This document shows, piece by piece, positions 1-10,497 of a stretch of DNA of 50,564 bases. The position numbers were made by a program, and so were the translations under genes. Every line of letters begins with the position of its first letter. Within the stretch, counting starts at the first letter, position 1. Below the pieces are notes generated by a model. It ran no database searches and was not told the DNA's origin. It saw only the letters and a program-made list of their open reading frames with translations. Source of the DNA: Acidovorax sp. (lineage in GTDB: Bacteria; Pseudomonadota; Gammaproteobacteria; Burkholderiales; Burkholderiaceae_C); contig NZ_JADHVT010000020.1 of the NCBI RefSeq assembly GCF_016783915.1, positions 1 to 50,564 of the forward strand, written 5' to 3'.

Positions 1-1
1 C

Positions 2-706
2 CCCGTTCCCGATGCCTTGCTGGCCGCAGCATTGCGCGCCACAGACCGCCGGGAGCAACAGGCGCAGTGGTGGCGTTGGGGTGGCATGGCTGCATCGGTC
101 CTGCTGGCTTTTGTGCTGGGTTGGACGGGCCGCAGCCAGTGGCCCGCAGGGCTACCCGGCAAAACGCTGGCGACTGGCCAAGGAGCCGCGCTGGTGGTAG
201 CCGAACCCGCACAGCGCTTCGCACAGCAGGCCTCGGTGGCCCATGCGGTGTACCAACCCGAAGTGCGTCACCCCGTAGAGGTCACGGCTGCCCAGCAAGA
301 CCACCTGGTGCAATGGCTGTCCAAACGGCTGGACCGACCGCTGAAAGTCCCTGTGCTGAGCGCCCAGGGCTATGAACTGGTGGGAGGCCGGTTGTTGCCC
401 GGCGATTCCGGCGTGCGCGCGCAGTTCATGTACCAGAACAGTGCAGGCCAGCGGATCACGCTGTACCTGGGTGCTCTAGCGCCCACCATGCCCCGCCCCG
501 CCAGCGACAACAGGGGCGAAGACACCAGGGCGCGCGTGGAAGCAATTGCGGCAGCGCCCACCACCGCGTTCCAGTTCACCCACGAAGGCCCGGTGCCGGG
601 CTTTTACTGGACGGATGCAGGCTTTGGTTACGCTCTGAGCGGGCAGTTGTCACGCCCCGAGTTGTTGAGCCTGGCCACAGCGGTGTACCAGCAGCTGAAC
701 CCCTGA
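2..706 (+). CDS. Anti-sigma factor-like membrane protein, 5' end cut by window edge
   Basis: The frame is open from the first bases of the window, so the gene starts upstream; the TTG at 17 is not a convincing start. The visible 234 residues have a short cytosolic part, one membrane segment (GGMAASVLLAFVLGW, about residues 27-41) and a larger domain predicted to lie outside the membrane, which ends with QLNP. The pattern around GYELVGGRLLPG and AQFMYQNSAGQRITLYLG matches what I remember of COG5662 transmembrane anti-sigma factors (RsiW-like), which hold an ECF sigma factor at the membrane. The sigma gene would be expected just upstream, outside this window. The gene converges with the hydratase-family gene on the other strand, 55 bp away. 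Family assignment is from memory of sequence pattern, not from a search. Confidence 0.7.
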   Translation, partial: PVPDALLAAALRATDRREQQAQWWRWGGMAASVLLAFVLGWTGRSQWPAGLPGKTLATGQGAALVVAEPAQRFAQQASVAHAVYQPEVRHPVEVTAAQQDHLVQWLSKRLDRPLKVPVLSAQGYELVGGRLLPGDSGVRAQFMYQNSAGQRITLYLGALAPTMPRPASDNRGEDTRARVEAIAAAPTTAFQFTHEGPVPGFYWTDAGFGYALSGQLSRPELLSLATAVYQQLNP

Positions 707-720
707 CGCGCCATCAGGGG
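700..720. terminator. Possible bidirectional hairpin between convergent genes
   Basis: CCCCTGA at 700-706 pairs with TCAGGGG at 714-720 around a seven-base loop. It overlaps the stop codon of the upstream gene and sits between two convergent genes. There is no T-tract on either side, so a terminator role is only suggested by position. Confidence 0.35.
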
Positions 721-761
721 GCCGTCGTACCGGCGTGCCCGACAACTACGACCTTCGCCGG

Positions 762-1856
762 TCAGGACAAATGGGCCAGCGGATGGGCGTGTGCGGGCCA
801 GGGGCTGGCAAAGAACGGTGCCACCATCTCCGGCGTCACATCTTCAATGCGGTCCGGATTCCACTGAGGCGCATGGTCCTTGTCCACGGCCAGGGCACGG
901 ATGCCTTCCACGGTCTCACTCTGTCCTGGGCGCAGGAAAAAGCAGTGGCGCACCATATCGCGCTCCATGCGCAGGTCGTCGGCCAGGCCCATCGCACGGG
1001 CGCGGCGAATCTGCTCCAGCACCACATGCAGCATCAGTGGCGAACGCTTGCGCAGCGTGGCGGCCGTGGTGCGTGCCCAGTCGCTGTCGGCGGCCTCGAG
1101 TGCCCGTACGATCTCGCCGACGGTTGGCAGCGCAAAATATTGGTCAATATCGGCCAGAGCGCTAGTACCGCTTGCCTGAGATGCTACAAATTGAGAAGCA
1201 ACATAGGCCTTGATGGCCGCGCCATCTGCAAAGCTTTGGGTAGCCAGCGCATCCCACACCGCTGCCTGCCGGTCTGAGGGCAGACAGCCATCGGCCAGCT
1301 GGTAGGCAATGGCATCTCCCGCGCCGATGGTGTCACCCGTCAGGGCCAGCCACTCGCCCACGCGGCCCGGGCAGCGGCTCAAGAAGTAACCCCCGCCCAC
1401 GTCCGGGAACAGGCCAATCGCCGTCTCGGGCATGGCCATCTTGGTGCGCTCGGTCACCACGCGCAGGGCGGCGCCCTGGCTGATGCCCATGCCGCCCCCC
1501 ATCACGATGCCATCCATGAAGGCGATGTAGGGCTTGGCGTAGTTGTGGATGAGGTGGTTGAGCGCGTATTCCTCGGTGAAGAAATCTTCGATCAGCGGGT
1601 TGCCCTGGCTGCCCGCCTGGTGCAGAAAGCGGATGTCGCCACCTGCGCAAAAGGCACCAAACGGGCCTTCCTTGTTGCTGCCACGAATGGCCACGGCCAG
1701 CACCCGCGCATCGTTCTGCCATGCCAGCAGGATGCCCATCAGGTCACGCACCATACCCAGCGACAAGGCATTGAGCGCACGCGGGCGGTTCAGGGTAATG
1801 AAGCCCACCTGGCCACGCACTTCGCTCAACACTTCAGACACAACCGTCTCCGTCAT
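762..1856 (-). CDS. Enoyl-CoA hydratase/isomerase family protein, probable 3-hydroxyisobutyryl-CoA hydrolase
   Basis: This is a crotonase-fold protein of 364 residues. The oxyanion-hole region shows GAFCAGGDIR near residue 65, followed by GGGMGISQGAALRVV and MPETAIGLFPDVGGGYFLSR. The MPETxIGLFPDVG pattern and the length near 365 fit 3-hydroxyisobutyryl-CoA hydrolase, which frees 3-hydroxyisobutyrate in valine breakdown, better than a short enoyl-CoA hydratase of about 260 residues. I chose the ATG at 1856 because it overlaps the stop of the upstream transporter gene (ATGA) and has GGAAGGAA upstream; a start five codons earlier is possible. The coupling implies a two-gene unit. A diverged copy of the window's dispersed repeat lies in frame within the gene (1152-1203), encoding a stretch around YVASQFVASQASG. 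Substrate is inferred from family pattern only. Confidence 0.85.
   Translation of the reverse strand: MTETVVSEVLSEVRGQVGFITLNRPRALNALSLGMVRDLMGILLAWQNDARVLAVAIRGSNKEGPFGAFCAGGDIRFLHQAGSQGNPLIEDFFTEEYALNHLIHNYAKPYIAFMDGIVMGGGMGISQGAALRVVTERTKMAMPETAIGLFPDVGGGYFLSRCPGRVGEWLALTGDTIGAGDAIAYQLADGCLPSDRQAAVWDALATQSFADGAAIKAYVASQFVASQASGTSALADIDQYFALPTVGEIVRALEAADSDWARTTAATLRKRSPLMLHVVLEQIRRARAMGLADDLRMERDMVRHCFFLRPGQSETVEGIRALAVDKDHAPQWNPDRIEDVTPEMVAPFFASPWPAHAHPLAHLS
1152..1203 (+). repeat. Dispersed repeat copy 1, diverged, inside a coding region
   Basis: GGCCAGAGCGCTAG at the left and ATGCTACAAATTGAGAAGC at the right follow the layout of the better-conserved copies (left block GGC..TAGCGCT, right block AGCTATCAA..ATAGC). 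The copy is read through in frame by the hydratase-family gene on the opposite strand. It is the most diverged copy apart from the partial one, so this assignment is less secure than the others. Confidence 0.5.
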
Positions 1857-2725
1857 TTTTGTTCCTTCCAACCCAACAGTTCATTGAAAACCAGCGCACC
1901 GATCACCAGTGCGCCCCCAGTCAGCACCGCCGTGCCGGGCTTTTCGCCCGCGCCCAGCCATGCCAGCAAGATGCCAAAGATCACTTCAAGCAGACCTAGC
2001 AGCGCCATCTCGGGCGCCTTGAGCACGCGCCCGCAGCGCACAGCCAGCACACAAGGGATGGCCAATTGCACCACGCCCAGCAACCCCAGCAGGCCCAGGT
2101 CGTGGGCCGACGCCTGAAAAGGCAGCGCCAGCGGCAGTGTGGCCACCACCGAAATCACTGCGCCGACCAGCACCGCAGGCACGAGGTCCACCGCATGACC
2201 ATGGCGCTGCGAATGTTGTACCACCGTCCAGTTGATGGCGGCGGCCACCGGCACACACAGCGCCACCAGCGTGCCCGCCAGAGGGAGGCCCGCCATTTGC
2301 GAACCATACATCCACGCAATGCCCAGTCCCGCCACGGCAATCGCAGCCCAGGTGCGCGGGGCGATGTGGTGGCCAATGAACACCCTGGCAAACAGCGCGG
2401 TGAGCAGTGGCCCCACTGCCATCGTGACCAGCACATTGGCCACCGGCATCAGCACCAAGGCCACCATGAACGCCGTGAACATCACGCTCCAGCACACGCC
2501 AGAGATCCACAACGCACGGCCACTGTGGCGCATGGAGGCAAACACCGCCCTGCCCTGCAGCGCGGGCAGGATGACCAGCAGCGACAGCAGCGTGAAAAAG
2601 CTGCGCCAGAAGGTCACCTCAAAGCTCGCAGCATGTTCCAGGTGGCGCGTGACTACGCCGGCGATGGACCACATCAGGGTCACCGCCACCATCACCACCA
2701 CAGCACGGGAATGTGTCAACTTCAA
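1853..2725 (-). CDS. EamA/DMT-family membrane transporter
   Basis: The 290-residue protein is almost entirely hydrophobic, with about ten predicted membrane segments in two repeats of five, the usual EamA (drug/metabolite transporter) size and layout. It opens with a basic patch, then VVVMVAVTLMWSIAGVVTRHL; the WSxxxVxxR pattern is typical of the first EamA repeat. The substrate cannot be read from the sequence. The start used is a TTG with GGAG six bases upstream; an ATG eleven codons further in is an alternative but would cut the first helix. The gene follows the typA terminator by 25 bp and overlaps the next gene by four bases, so the two are probably translated together. Confidence 0.85.
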   Translation of the reverse strand: MKLTHSRAVVVMVAVTLMWSIAGVVTRHLEHAASFEVTFWRSFFTLLSLLVILPALQGRAVFASMRHSGRALWISGVCWSVMFTAFMVALVLMPVANVLVTMAVGPLLTALFARVFIGHHIAPRTWAAIAVAGLGIAWMYGSQMAGLPLAGTLVALCVPVAAAINWTVVQHSQRHGHAVDLVPAVLVGAVISVVATLPLALPFQASAHDLGLLGLLGVVQLAIPCVLAVRCGRVLKAPEMALLGLLEVIFGILLAWLGAGEKPGTAVLTGGALVIGALVFNELLGWKEQK

Positions 2726-2749
2726 CAGAGGCTCCAGGATTCAGACGGC

Positions 2750-2782
2750 AAAAAGGCCACTGCGTCGCAGTGGCCCCTTTTT
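2750..2782 (-). terminator. Strong intrinsic terminator after typA
   Basis: GGCCACTGC (2755-2763) and GCAGTGGCC (2767-2775) form a perfect nine-base-pair stem with a three-base loop. Read on the minus strand it is followed by five T residues (2750-2754). It sits 38 bp beyond the typA stop and closes the rimP-typA operon. The A/T tracts on both sides would let it work in either direction. Confidence 0.88.
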
Positions 2783-2819
2783 GAACGTGCTCTGAGCGTT
2801 ACTCTGAACGCTCCGCCGA

Positions 2820-4643
2820 TCAGGACCGGGAGGCGCGCTTGCGCTCGTTTTCGGTCAGGTGGCGCTTGCGCAGGCGCACGGACTTGGGCGTGATTTCGAC
2901 CAGCTCGTCGTCCTCGATGAATTCCACGCCATATTCGAGCGTGAGGTCGATCGGGGGCGTGATCTTGATCGCGTCTTCCTTGCCAGAAACACGGAAGTTG
3001 GTCAGCTGCTTGGTGCGCGTGGCATTCACCACCAGGTCGTTGTCGCGGCTGTGGATGCCGACGATCATGCCTTCGTACACGGGGTCGTTGGCCTTCACGA
3101 ACATGCGGCCACGGTCGTCCAGCTTGCCCAGGGCGTAGGTGAAGATTTCACCGTCGTCCATGGAGATCAGCACGCCGTTCTTGCGGCCGCCGATGTCACC
3201 CTTGTGCGGTTCATAGCTGTCGAAGATGTTGCTGATGAGGCCGGAGCCGCGCGTCAGGTTCAGGAATTCGTTGGTGAAACCGATCAGGCCACGGGCCGGA
3301 ATGCGGTACTCCAGGCGAACGCGGCCACGGCCGTCGGACTCCATGTTCACCAGCTCGCCCTTGCGCTCGCCCAGGGCCTGCATCACGCCGCCCTGGTGGC
3401 CTTCTTCGATGTCGGCCGTCACCAGTTCGATAGGCTCGTGCTTGACGCCGTCGATGTCCTTGAACACCACGCGGGGCTTGGAAACGGCCAGCTCGTAACC
3501 TTCGCGGCGCATGTTTTCCAGCAGGATGGTCAGGTGCAGTTCACCACGGCCCATCACTTCGAAGATGCCTTCTTCGTCGGTTTCGTTCACGCGCAGGGCC
3601 ACGTTGTGCTGCAGTTCCTTTTGCAGGCGGTCCCAGATCTGGCGGCTGGTCACGAACTTGCCTTCGCGGCCGGCCAGCGGGCTGGTGTTCACGCAGAAGT
3701 TCATGGTCAGCGTGGGCTCGTCCACCTTCAGCATGGGCAGCGGCGCGGGGTTGGCGGGGTCGGTCACAGTCACGCCGATACCGATGTCTTCGATGCCGTT
3801 GATCAGAACGATGTCGCCGGGGCCAGCCAAGGGGGTCTGCATGCGATCCAGGCCCTGGAATGTCAGCACCTGGTTCACACGGCCCTTCACGGCCTTGCCA
3901 TCAGGGCCTTCCATGACGACCACGTCCTGCATGGGCTTCAAAGTGCCCTGGCTGATGCGGCCCACGCCGATGCGGCCCACGAAGCTGGAGAAGTCCAGCG
4001 CAGAGATCTGCAACTGCAGCGGCGCGTTGGCATCGCCCGTGTTGGGGGGAACGTGCGAGAGGATAGTGTCGAACAGGGCCGACATGTCGGGGCCCCACTG
4101 CTCACCAGGTGCGCCTTCTTCCAGCGACGACCAGCCGTTGATGCCCGAGGCGTACACCACGGGGAAGTCGAGTTGTTCGTCGGTGGCACCGAGCTTGTCG
4201 AACAGGTCGAACGCGGCGTTCACCACCTTGTCGGGGTTGGCACCGGGCTTGTCCACCTTGTTCACCACCAGGATGGGGCGCAGGCCCAGCGCCAGGGCCT
4301 TCTTGGTCACGAAACGCGTCTGGGGCATGGGGCCTTCTTGCGCGTCGATCAGCAGCACCACGCTGTCCACCATAGACAGCGCACGCTCCACTTCACCGCC
4401 GAAGTCCGCGTGGCCGGGGGTGTCCACGATGTTGATGTGCGTGCCCTTCCAGCTCACGGCGCAGTTCTTGGCCAGGATGGTGATGCCGCGTTCCTTTTCG
4501 ATCGCGTTGTTGTCCATCACGGTATCGACGACCTTTTCATGGTCGGCGAAGGTGCCGGACTGGCGCAGCAGCTGGTCCACCATGGTGGTTTTGCCATGGT
4601 CAACGTGGGCAATGATGGCGATATTGCGGATTTGTTTAGTCAT
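2820..4643 (-). CDS. typA: Ribosome-associated GTPase TypA/BipA
   Basis: This translational GTPase of the EF-G superfamily binds the 70S ribosome and helps growth and 50S assembly under stress. The 607-residue length is normal. The G domain shows G1 AHVDHGKTT (about residues 11-19), G3 [16 protein letters not shown] (about 74) and G4 [10 protein letters not shown] (about 128). EF-G-like domains follow, including [20 protein letters not shown] and the BipA-type C-terminal region with [19 protein letters not shown]. It is the last gene of the operon: its ATG overlaps the truB stop (ATGA), and a strong terminator follows. Long open frames on the opposite strand of this gene are composition artefacts of a conserved, GC-rich coding region. 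Confidence 0.97.
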   Translation of the reverse strand: MTKQIRNIAIIAHVDHGKTTMVDQLLRQSGTFADHEKVVDTVMDNNAIEKERGITILAKNCAVSWKGTHINIVDTPGHADFGGEVERALSMVDSVVLLIDAQEGPMPQTRFVTKKALALGLRPILVVNKVDKPGANPDKVVNAAFDLFDKLGATDEQLDFPVVYASGINGWSSLEEGAPGEQWGPDMSALFDTILSHVPPNTGDANAPLQLQISALDFSSFVGRIGVGRISQGTLKPMQDVVVMEGPDGKAVKGRVNQVLTFQGLDRMQTPLAGPGDIVLINGIEDIGIGVTVTDPANPAPLPMLKVDEPTLTMNFCVNTSPLAGREGKFVTSRQIWDRLQKELQHNVALRVNETDEEGIFEVMGRGELHLTILLENMRREGYELAVSKPRVVFKDIDGVKHEPIELVTADIEEGHQGGVMQALGERKGELVNMESDGRGRVRLEYRIPARGLIGFTNEFLNLTRGSGLISNIFDSYEPHKGDIGGRKNGVLISMDDGEIFTYALGKLDDRGRMFVKANDPVYEGMIVGIHSRDNDLVVNATRTKQLTNFRVSGKEDAIKITPPIDLTLEYGVEFIEDDELVEITPKSVRLRKRHLTENERKRASRS

Positions 4644-5641
4644 AGTTTTTCCAATATGCCGCTGTGCGCCATGGACGCGGAATGCGGCGTGCTTTCCAAA
4701 ATTTGTTGAATTTCCAGCGGACTCAGGAGCCTGTCCGGCACCAGCTCCCCGCCCACGATGTGGCCCACCCCCAGCAGCGCCGGGGGATTCTCGCCAAACA
4801 CCGCCACGGCACTGGCATCGGGCCAGTTGCCACGGCGACGCACGCCCGACAGGAATCGGGCTGCATTCTCACCGTCCAGCGTGACACGCATGTGTTGTGT
4901 CAGCAGTGACTCGGGCGCTTCCAGACTGGCCAGGCGTTCTGCCTCGGGCATGGCCTCCAGCTGGGCCAGCGTGACACAGCGCTCCACACCAATGCCCCCA
5001 GTGTCGATGCGGCGCAAGAAGGTCAGGTGAGCCCCGCAGCCCAATGCCGCACCAATGTCTTCACCCAACGTACGGATGTAGGTGCCTTTGCTGCAGGTCA
5101 CTATCATTTTAATAGCTGGCTGCGCTTGATCCGTATGCACCAGCGTCAGCTTGAGGGCATGAATGATCACGTCCCGTGCTTCGCGCTCCACCGTGACACC
5201 GGCGCGTGCATATTCGTACAGCGCCTTGCCGTCCTTCTTGAGCGCGCTGTGCATCGGCGGCACCTGGCGGATGGGACCCGTGAACTGTTGCTGCACAGCC
5301 GCCAGGCGCTCTGGCGTGAGTTGGGCAGCATCTACATCGCAGCGTTGCACCACGTCCCCCTCGGCATCGCCGGTGGTCGTGGTGGCGCCGAGCAGCGCAA
5401 TCGCCTCGTAGGTCTTGGCGGCATCCAGCTGCAGCTGGCTGAACTTGGTGGCGGCGCCGAAACACAGAGGCAACACGCCCGTGGCGAGCGGATCCAGCGT
5501 GCCCGTATGGCCCGCTTTCTCGGCGCGCAGCAGCCATTTCGCCTTTTGCAAGGCGTCATTGCTCGAAAGGCCGAGCGGTTTGTCGAGCAGCAACACCCCA
5601 TGCACAGGGCGCCGCTGCACCCTGGTGCGTGGCGCGTGCAT
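4640..5641 (-). CDS. truB: tRNA pseudouridine(55) synthase TruB
   Basis: TruB makes pseudouridine 55 in the T-loop of tRNAs. The 333-residue protein has the N-terminal [15 protein letters not shown] and the catalytic motif [12 protein letters not shown], with the active-site aspartate at residue 50. [15 protein letters not shown] lies near the middle and a PUA-like RNA-binding tail follows. It starts 3 bp after the rbfA stop and ends overlapping the typA start. In front of [10 protein letters not shown] there is a stretch reading [13 protein letters not shown] that is encoded by a copy of the dispersed repeat (5101-5158), so this loop may differ in length or sequence from close relatives. The enzyme core is intact and I expect it to be functional. 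Confidence 0.96.
   Translation of the reverse strand: MHAPRTRVQRRPVHGVLLLDKPLGLSSNDALQKAKWLLRAEKAGHTGTLDPLATGVLPLCFGAATKFSQLQLDAAKTYEAIALLGATTTTGDAEGDVVQRCDVDAAQLTPERLAAVQQQFTGPIRQVPPMHSALKKDGKALYEYARAGVTVEREARDVIIHALKLTLVHTDQAQPAIKMIVTCSKGTYIRTLGEDIGAALGCGAHLTFLRRIDTGGIGVERCVTLAQLEAMPEAERLASLEAPESLLTQHMRVTLDGENAARFLSGVRRRGNWPDASAVAVFGENPPALLGVGHIVGGELVPDRLLSPLEIQQILESTPHSASMAHSGILEKL
5101..5158 (-). repeat. Dispersed repeat copy 2, in frame inside truB
   Basis: Read on the minus strand, this copy starts near GCCCTCAAGCTGACGCTG. It continues through GTGCATACG..AAGCGCAGCC and ends with AGCTATTAAAATGATAG, matching the right-hand block of the other copies. It lies wholly within truB and has kept the reading frame, coding for the residues just before the [10 protein letters not shown] motif. 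Confidence 0.7.
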
Positions 5642-5644
5642 GGA

Positions 5645-6016
5645 CTAATCCTCTTTGGCGCGCGAAGACACCGCCTTGGCGATCAAGGCGTTCATGTCGG
5701 CTGCACGCTCGGAGGTGCGGTCGAACACGAAGTGCAGCGTGGGCACGGTGTGGATGTGCAGGCGCTTGAACAAGCCGTTGCGCAGGAATCCAGCCGCCTG
5801 GTTGAGCGCCGCCTGGGTTTCCACAGGGTCGCCCGTCAACAGGCTGAAGAACACCTTGGCATGGGCATAGTCGGGAGTCACCTCCACGCCCTGCAGCGTC
5901 ACCATGCCCACGCGCGGGTCTTTCAACTCGCGCGCGATCAGCTCCGTCAGATCACGCTGGATCTGGTCGGCCACCTTGAAGGCGCGGTTGGGGGTGGAAG
6001 ATTTCTTCGCAGCCAT
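5645..6016 (-). CDS. rbfA: 30S ribosome-binding factor RbfA
   Basis: RbfA is a small KH-fold protein that binds the 16S rRNA 5' region and helps late maturation of the 30S subunit. The 123-residue length is typical. Recognisable family features are [33 protein letters not shown] (described here by its key KDPRVG turn), [12 protein letters not shown] and the C-terminal [21 protein letters not shown]. It lies between infB (18 bp) and truB (3 bp), the standard place for it. Start ATG at 6016 gives the expected N-terminus MAAKKSS. Confidence 0.96.
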   Translation of the reverse strand: MAAKKSSTPNRAFKVADQIQRDLTELIARELKDPRVGMVTLQGVEVTPDYAHAKVFFSLLTGDPVETQAALNQAAGFLRNGLFKRLHIHTVPTLHFVFDRTSERAADMNALIAKAVSSRAKED

Positions 6017-6034
6017 ATCGTCGTCACCGTGGCT

Positions 6035-8908
6035 TTACAGCGTCCGGGCGATTTCCTTGATGTCAAAGAACTCGAGTTGATCGCCTTCCTTGATGTCGTT
6101 GTAGTTCTTGAGCTTGATACCGCACTCAAAGCCTTCCTTGACATCCTTGACATCGTCCTTGAGGCGCTTGATCGAGTCGACTTCGCCGGTGTAGACCACC
6201 ACGTTGTCGCGCAACAGGCGGAACTTGGCGTTGCGATGGACCATGCCGGACGTGACGTACGAACCCGCCACAGTACCGATCTTGGTAGCAACAAACACGG
6301 TGCGGATCTCGGCCGTGCCGATGATTTCCTCGCGCTGCTCGGGGGCCAGCATGCCGGACATTGCGACCTTGAGCTCGTCCACGGCGTCATAGATGATGCT
6401 GTAGTAGTGCAGGTCCACACCATTGCCTTCGGCGAGTTTGCGGGCACCGGCATCGGCGCGCACATTGAAGCCGATCACGATGGCCTTGGAGGCAATCGCC
6501 AGGTTGATGTCGGACTCGCTGATGGCGCCCACAGCGGCATACACCAGTTGCACCTTGACCTCGTCGGTCGAGAGCTTGAGCAGCGACTGAGCCAGCGCTT
6601 CTTGCGAGCCTTGCACGTCGGCCTTGACGATGATGGGCAGGGTCTTGACCTCGCCCGCCGTCATGTCAGCGAACATGTTTTCCAGCTTGGCAGCCTGCTG
6701 CTTGGCCAGCTTGGTGTTGCGGAACTTGCCAGCACGGTACGTCGCGATTTCGCGGGCACGGCGTTCGTCCGTCAGCACCATGAACTCGTCACCGGCCTGT
6801 GGCACTTCCGTCAGACCTTGGATTTCGACAGGGATCGATGGGCCTGCCGTCTTGGCAGCCTTGCCGTTTTCATCCAGCATGGCACGCACGCGGCCATAGG
6901 TCTGGCCTGCCAGCACGATGTCGCCGACCTTCAGGGTACCCGATTGAACCAGCACCGTCGCGACCGGGCCGCGGCCCTTGTCGAGCTGGGCTTCAATCAC
7001 AAGGCCCTTGGCCAGTGATTCCACCGGAGCGCGAAGCTCCAGCACTTCAGCTTGCAGGAGTACTTGCTCCAGCAGAGTGTCAATGCCCATGCCGGTCTTG
7101 GAAGACACCGGTACGAATGGCGAATCACCGCCGTACTCTTCGGGCACGACCTGCTCCACGACCAGCTCCTGCTTGACGCGTTCGAAGTTGGCATCGGGCT
7201 TGTCGGCCTTTGTAATGGCCACCACGATCGGAACACCAGCTGCCTTGGCGTGCTTGATGGCTTCCTTGGTCTGGGGCATGACGCCGTCGTCGGCTGCCAC
7301 CACCAGAATCACGATGTCCGTGGCCTGAGCACCACGGGCACGCATGGCCGTGAAGGCCTCGTGACCCGGGGTGTCGAGGAACGACACCATGCCGCGTGGC
7401 GTTTCCACGTGGTAGGCACCAATGTGCTGGGTAATGCCACCGGCTTCGCCCGCTGCCACTTTGGCGCGGCGGATGTAGTCCAGCAGCGAGGTCTTGCCGT
7501 GGTCCACGTGACCCATCACGGTCACGACCGGAGCGCGCGGCAGCAGTTCTGCGGTTTGCTGGCCTGCATCTTCGTCGGTGAAGGCTTCTGGATCGTCCAG
7601 CGCAGCCACCACGGCCTTGTGGCCCAGCTCTTCCACCACGATCATGGCCGTGTCCTGGTCCAGCGGCTGGTTGATGGTGACCATCTGGCCCATCTTCATC
7701 AGCGCCTTGATGACCTCGTTGGCCTTGATCGACATCTTGTGCGCCAGTTCGGCCACGGTAATGGTCTCGGGCACATGCACTTCGATGATGCGCGCCTCGA
7801 CCGGTGCGGCCTGCTGGTGATCATCACGGTGGTCGCGGTTGTCGCCACGGCGGCCACGCGGACCACCACGCCAGTTGTTGCGACCGACACCGCCGCTGCT
7901 GTCGCCACGGGTCTTGATTTCTTTCTTCTTGGCGGTGTCGTTGGCCCAGCTGGAGGACAGCTTGGCCGACTTCACTTCCTTGCCAGCGCCAGGCGTACCT
8001 GCGCCTGCTCCGGCAGCGGCGGGAGCGCCTGCGCGCGCCACGCCAGTGCCCACTGCCGGCTTGTGCAGGGTGCCCTTCTTGGCGTCGCCCACAGCAGCAG
8101 GCTTGGCCACTGGCTTGGGTTCCTCGGGCTTCTTGGCCACCATGACCGCCTTCTTGGGCGTGGCCATCATGGAGCGGATAGCAGCAGCTTCGGCCTCGGC
8201 CTTGCGGCGGCGTGCATCCAGGTCGGCCGCACGGGCGGCTTCTTCATCAGAGCGTGCCTTGGATTCGGCAGCAGCCTTTTCGCGGGCTTCGTTCTGTGCT
8301 GCCGTGCGCGCAGCGGCTTCGGCAGCCTGTTCGCGGGTGGCTTCCTGCTTGACCGCAGAGGCCTGAGCCTTCTTCTCAGCTTCCTGAGCAGCGTAGGCGG
8401 CAGCGCGCTCTTCGGCTTCGCGCTCGCGCTTTTCGCGGGCTTCGCGCTCGGCACGTTTTTCGGCCAGTTCCGCCTCCTGGCGGCGGATCAGCTCGGCCTG
8501 GCGGCGGGCTTCTTCCTCGCGGCGGGACAGTTCGAGGTCTTCACTCGACACAGCGGGTTCTTCCACCGCCGCTGGTGCGTGCGACTCTGCAGTGGCCTCT
8601 GCACCTTCGTCGCGCTGAATGAAAGTGCGCTTCTTGCGAACTTCCACCTGGATCGTACGGGCCTTGCCTGTAGCGTCCGCCTGCTTGATTTCGCTGGTGG
8701 ACTTCTTGACCAGCGTGATCTTCTTGCGATCGGCCGAGGCCGTGCCATGGCTGGCCTGCAGGTAAGCAAGCAGTTTTTGCTTGTCCGACTCGGTCAACGC
8801 GTCAGAGGGGGCAGCCTTGCCCACGCCCGCAGCCTTGAGCTGGTCGAGCAGGGTTTCAGGCGATTTTTTGAGTTCGGTAGCGAACTCGGCGACAGTGTTA
8901 CTGGACAT
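6035..8908 (-). CDS. infB: Translation initiation factor IF-2
   Basis: IF-2 is the GTPase that brings initiator tRNA to the 30S subunit and promotes subunit joining. The 957-residue protein has an N-terminal IF2_N domain (residues 1-55) and a long charged, Ala/Glu/Arg-rich linker (about 120-250) that is probably coiled coil. A basic Gly/Arg region with [16 protein letters not shown] and a second IF2_N domain follow. The G domain begins with [13 protein letters not shown] near residue 460; G3 is DTPGHEAF. The G4 motif reads TKADKPDAN rather than the usual NKxD. Domains II, III and the fMet-tRNA-binding C-terminal domain follow. GGAGG precedes the ATG by twelve bases. It lies 24 bp after nusA. 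Confidence 0.97.
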   Translation of the reverse strand: MSSNTVAEFATELKKSPETLLDQLKAAGVGKAAPSDALTESDKQKLLAYLQASHGTASADRKKITLVKKSTSEIKQADATGKARTIQVEVRKKRTFIQRDEGAEATAESHAPAAVEEPAVSSEDLELSRREEEARRQAELIRRQEAELAEKRAEREAREKREREAEERAAAYAAQEAEKKAQASAVKQEATREQAAEAAARTAAQNEAREKAAAESKARSDEEAARAADLDARRRKAEAEAAAIRSMMATPKKAVMVAKKPEEPKPVAKPAAVGDAKKGTLHKPAVGTGVARAGAPAAAGAGAGTPGAGKEVKSAKLSSSWANDTAKKKEIKTRGDSSGGVGRNNWRGGPRGRRGDNRDHRDDHQQAAPVEARIIEVHVPETITVAELAHKMSIKANEVIKALMKMGQMVTINQPLDQDTAMIVVEELGHKAVVAALDDPEAFTDEDAGQQTAELLPRAPVVTVMGHVDHGKTSLLDYIRRAKVAAGEAGGITQHIGAYHVETPRGMVSFLDTPGHEAFTAMRARGAQATDIVILVVAADDGVMPQTKEAIKHAKAAGVPIVVAITKADKPDANFERVKQELVVEQVVPEEYGGDSPFVPVSSKTGMGIDTLLEQVLLQAEVLELRAPVESLAKGLVIEAQLDKGRGPVATVLVQSGTLKVGDIVLAGQTYGRVRAMLDENGKAAKTAGPSIPVEIQGLTEVPQAGDEFMVLTDERRAREIATYRAGKFRNTKLAKQQAAKLENMFADMTAGEVKTLPIIVKADVQGSQEALAQSLLKLSTDEVKVQLVYAAVGAISESDINLAIASKAIVIGFNVRADAGARKLAEGNGVDLHYYSIIYDAVDELKVAMSGMLAPEQREEIIGTAEIRTVFVATKIGTVAGSYVTSGMVHRNAKFRLLRDNVVVYTGEVDSIKRLKDDVKDVKEGFECGIKLKNYNDIKEGDQLEFFDIKEIARTL

Positions 8909-8932
8909 ATGTGGTTCGTGCCTCCCTGACCT

Positions 8933-10417
8933 TTACTCTTGCCCCGCGAACCAATGTTCGCGCGCCTTCATGATCAAGGCTTTGGCTTCCTCTTCAGACT
9001 GTCCGGTCAGGTCGGTCAGTTCATCAATGGCCAGATCGGCCAGGTCGTCACGTGTGTGCACACCACCTTCTGCCAATTTGGCAATCAGCTCGGGGGTGAG
9101 GCCTTCGAGGTCGCGCAGGTCCTGGGAGACCTCTTCCACGCTTTCCTCACGGGCGATTTCCATCGTGAGCAGCGCATCCTTGGCACGGGCACGCAACTCG
9201 TTGACGGTGTCTTCGTCGAAGCTTTCGATCTCCAGCATTTCCTGCAGGGGTACGTAAGCCACTTCTTCGAGGCTGTTAAAGCCTTCGGAGATCAGGATGT
9301 CGGCGATTTCCTCGTCCACATCGAGCTTTTCCATGAACAGCTTGCGGGCCGTGTCGGTCTCGTTGGCCTGCTTTTGCGCGCTTTCGGCGGCGTCCATGAT
9401 GTTGATCTTCCAGCCAGTCAGGTCGGACGCCAAGCGCACGTTCTGACCACCACGGCCGATGGCGATGGCGAGGTTTTCCTCGTCCACGACCACATCCATG
9501 GCGTGCTTTTCTTCATCGACCACGATGGAGGACACGTTGGCCGGAGCCAGTGCGCCAATCACGAACTGTGCGGGGTCTTCGGACCACAGCACAATGTCCA
9601 CACGCTCGCCAGCGAGTTCGTTGGTCACCGCATTCACACGGGTGCCACGCACGCCGACGCAGGTGCCGATGGGGTCCACGCGCTTGTCATGGGACAGCAC
9701 GGCGATCTTGGCGCGCGAGCCGGGGTCACGAGCGCAGGACTTGATCTCCAGCAGGCCTTGCTCGATCTCGGGCACTTCCTGGCGGAAGAGCTCAATCATG
9801 AACTCGGGGGCCGAACGCGACAGGATGATGGGAGCGCCGCGCAGCGTCAGATCCACTTCCATGATCATGGCCCGCACGCGGTCGCCACTGCGCAGGTTTT
9901 CCTTGGGGATCATTTCGCTGCGACGCAGGCGGCCTTCCACGCGGCCGGACTCGACAATGATGTCGCCCTTGTCCATGCGCTTGACGGTACCGGTGAAGAT
10001 CTTTTCGCCGCGCGACATGAAGTCGTTAAGCAGCATTTCGCGCTCGGCGTCGCGAATCTTCTGCAGAATGACCTGCTTGGCAGCCATGGCGCCAATACGG
10101 CCGATGGGCACGGACTCGACACCCTCTTCGATGTACTCACCCACTTCGATGTCCGGAATGCGATCCTTGGCATCCATCAGCAGCTCTTCAGCTTCAGGAT
10201 TCTGCAGGCCAGCGTCGTCGGGCACCACCAGCCAGCGACGGAAAGTCTCATAGTTGCCGCTGTCGCGATCCACGGACACGCGAATGTCCACCTCGCCCTG
10301 GTACAGCTTCTTGGTAGCCTGGGCCAGGGCCGACTCCACGGCACCCAAGACCACATCACGCTCCACGTTCTTTTCGCGCGAAATGGCCTCAACCAACATC
10401 AACAATTCGCGATTCAT
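8933..10417 (-). CDS. nusA: Transcription termination/antitermination factor NusA
   Basis: NusA binds RNA polymerase and controls pausing, termination and antitermination. I place the start at the ATG at 10417 ([13 protein letters not shown]), which has AGGAG nine bases upstream; a TTG seven codons earlier lacks support. The 494 residues show the N-terminal polymerase-binding domain and an S1 domain ([20 protein letters not shown], about residues 135-155). KH domains follow, with [21 protein letters not shown] and [18 protein letters not shown]. Two C-terminal acidic repeats are present, the second ending [21 protein letters not shown]; these domains bind the alpha subunit or RNA in relatives. 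Gene order rimP-nusA-infB is the conserved one. Confidence 0.97.
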   Translation of the reverse strand: MNRELLMLVEAISREKNVERDVVLGAVESALAQATKKLYQGEVDIRVSVDRDSGNYETFRRWLVVPDDAGLQNPEAEELLMDAKDRIPDIEVGEYIEEGVESVPIGRIGAMAAKQVILQKIRDAEREMLLNDFMSRGEKIFTGTVKRMDKGDIIVESGRVEGRLRRSEMIPKENLRSGDRVRAMIMEVDLTLRGAPIILSRSAPEFMIELFRQEVPEIEQGLLEIKSCARDPGSRAKIAVLSHDKRVDPIGTCVGVRGTRVNAVTNELAGERVDIVLWSEDPAQFVIGALAPANVSSIVVDEEKHAMDVVVDEENLAIAIGRGGQNVRLASDLTGWKINIMDAAESAQKQANETDTARKLFMEKLDVDEEIADILISEGFNSLEEVAYVPLQEMLEIESFDEDTVNELRARAKDALLTMEIAREESVEEVSQDLRDLEGLTPELIAKLAEGGVHTRDDLADLAIDELTDLTGQSEEEAKALIMKAREHWFAGQE

Positions 10418-10497
10418 GCGACGACTCTCCTGTTTCAATCACCCGAGGGCGGGGGCTGCGCGCTGCGGCCACCCACCCCACATTTTTCAGCAGCAAA

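Noticed and set aside
2859..4884. Long open frames on the strand opposite typA and truB (up to 616 codons)
   Set aside because: They are His/Val-rich mirror images of conserved genes, have no family pattern, and conflict with well-supported typA and truB.
7052..8929. A 625-codon open frame opposite infB
   Set aside because: It is caused by the low-complexity Ala/Glu/Arg coding region of IF-2; the infB frame is certain.
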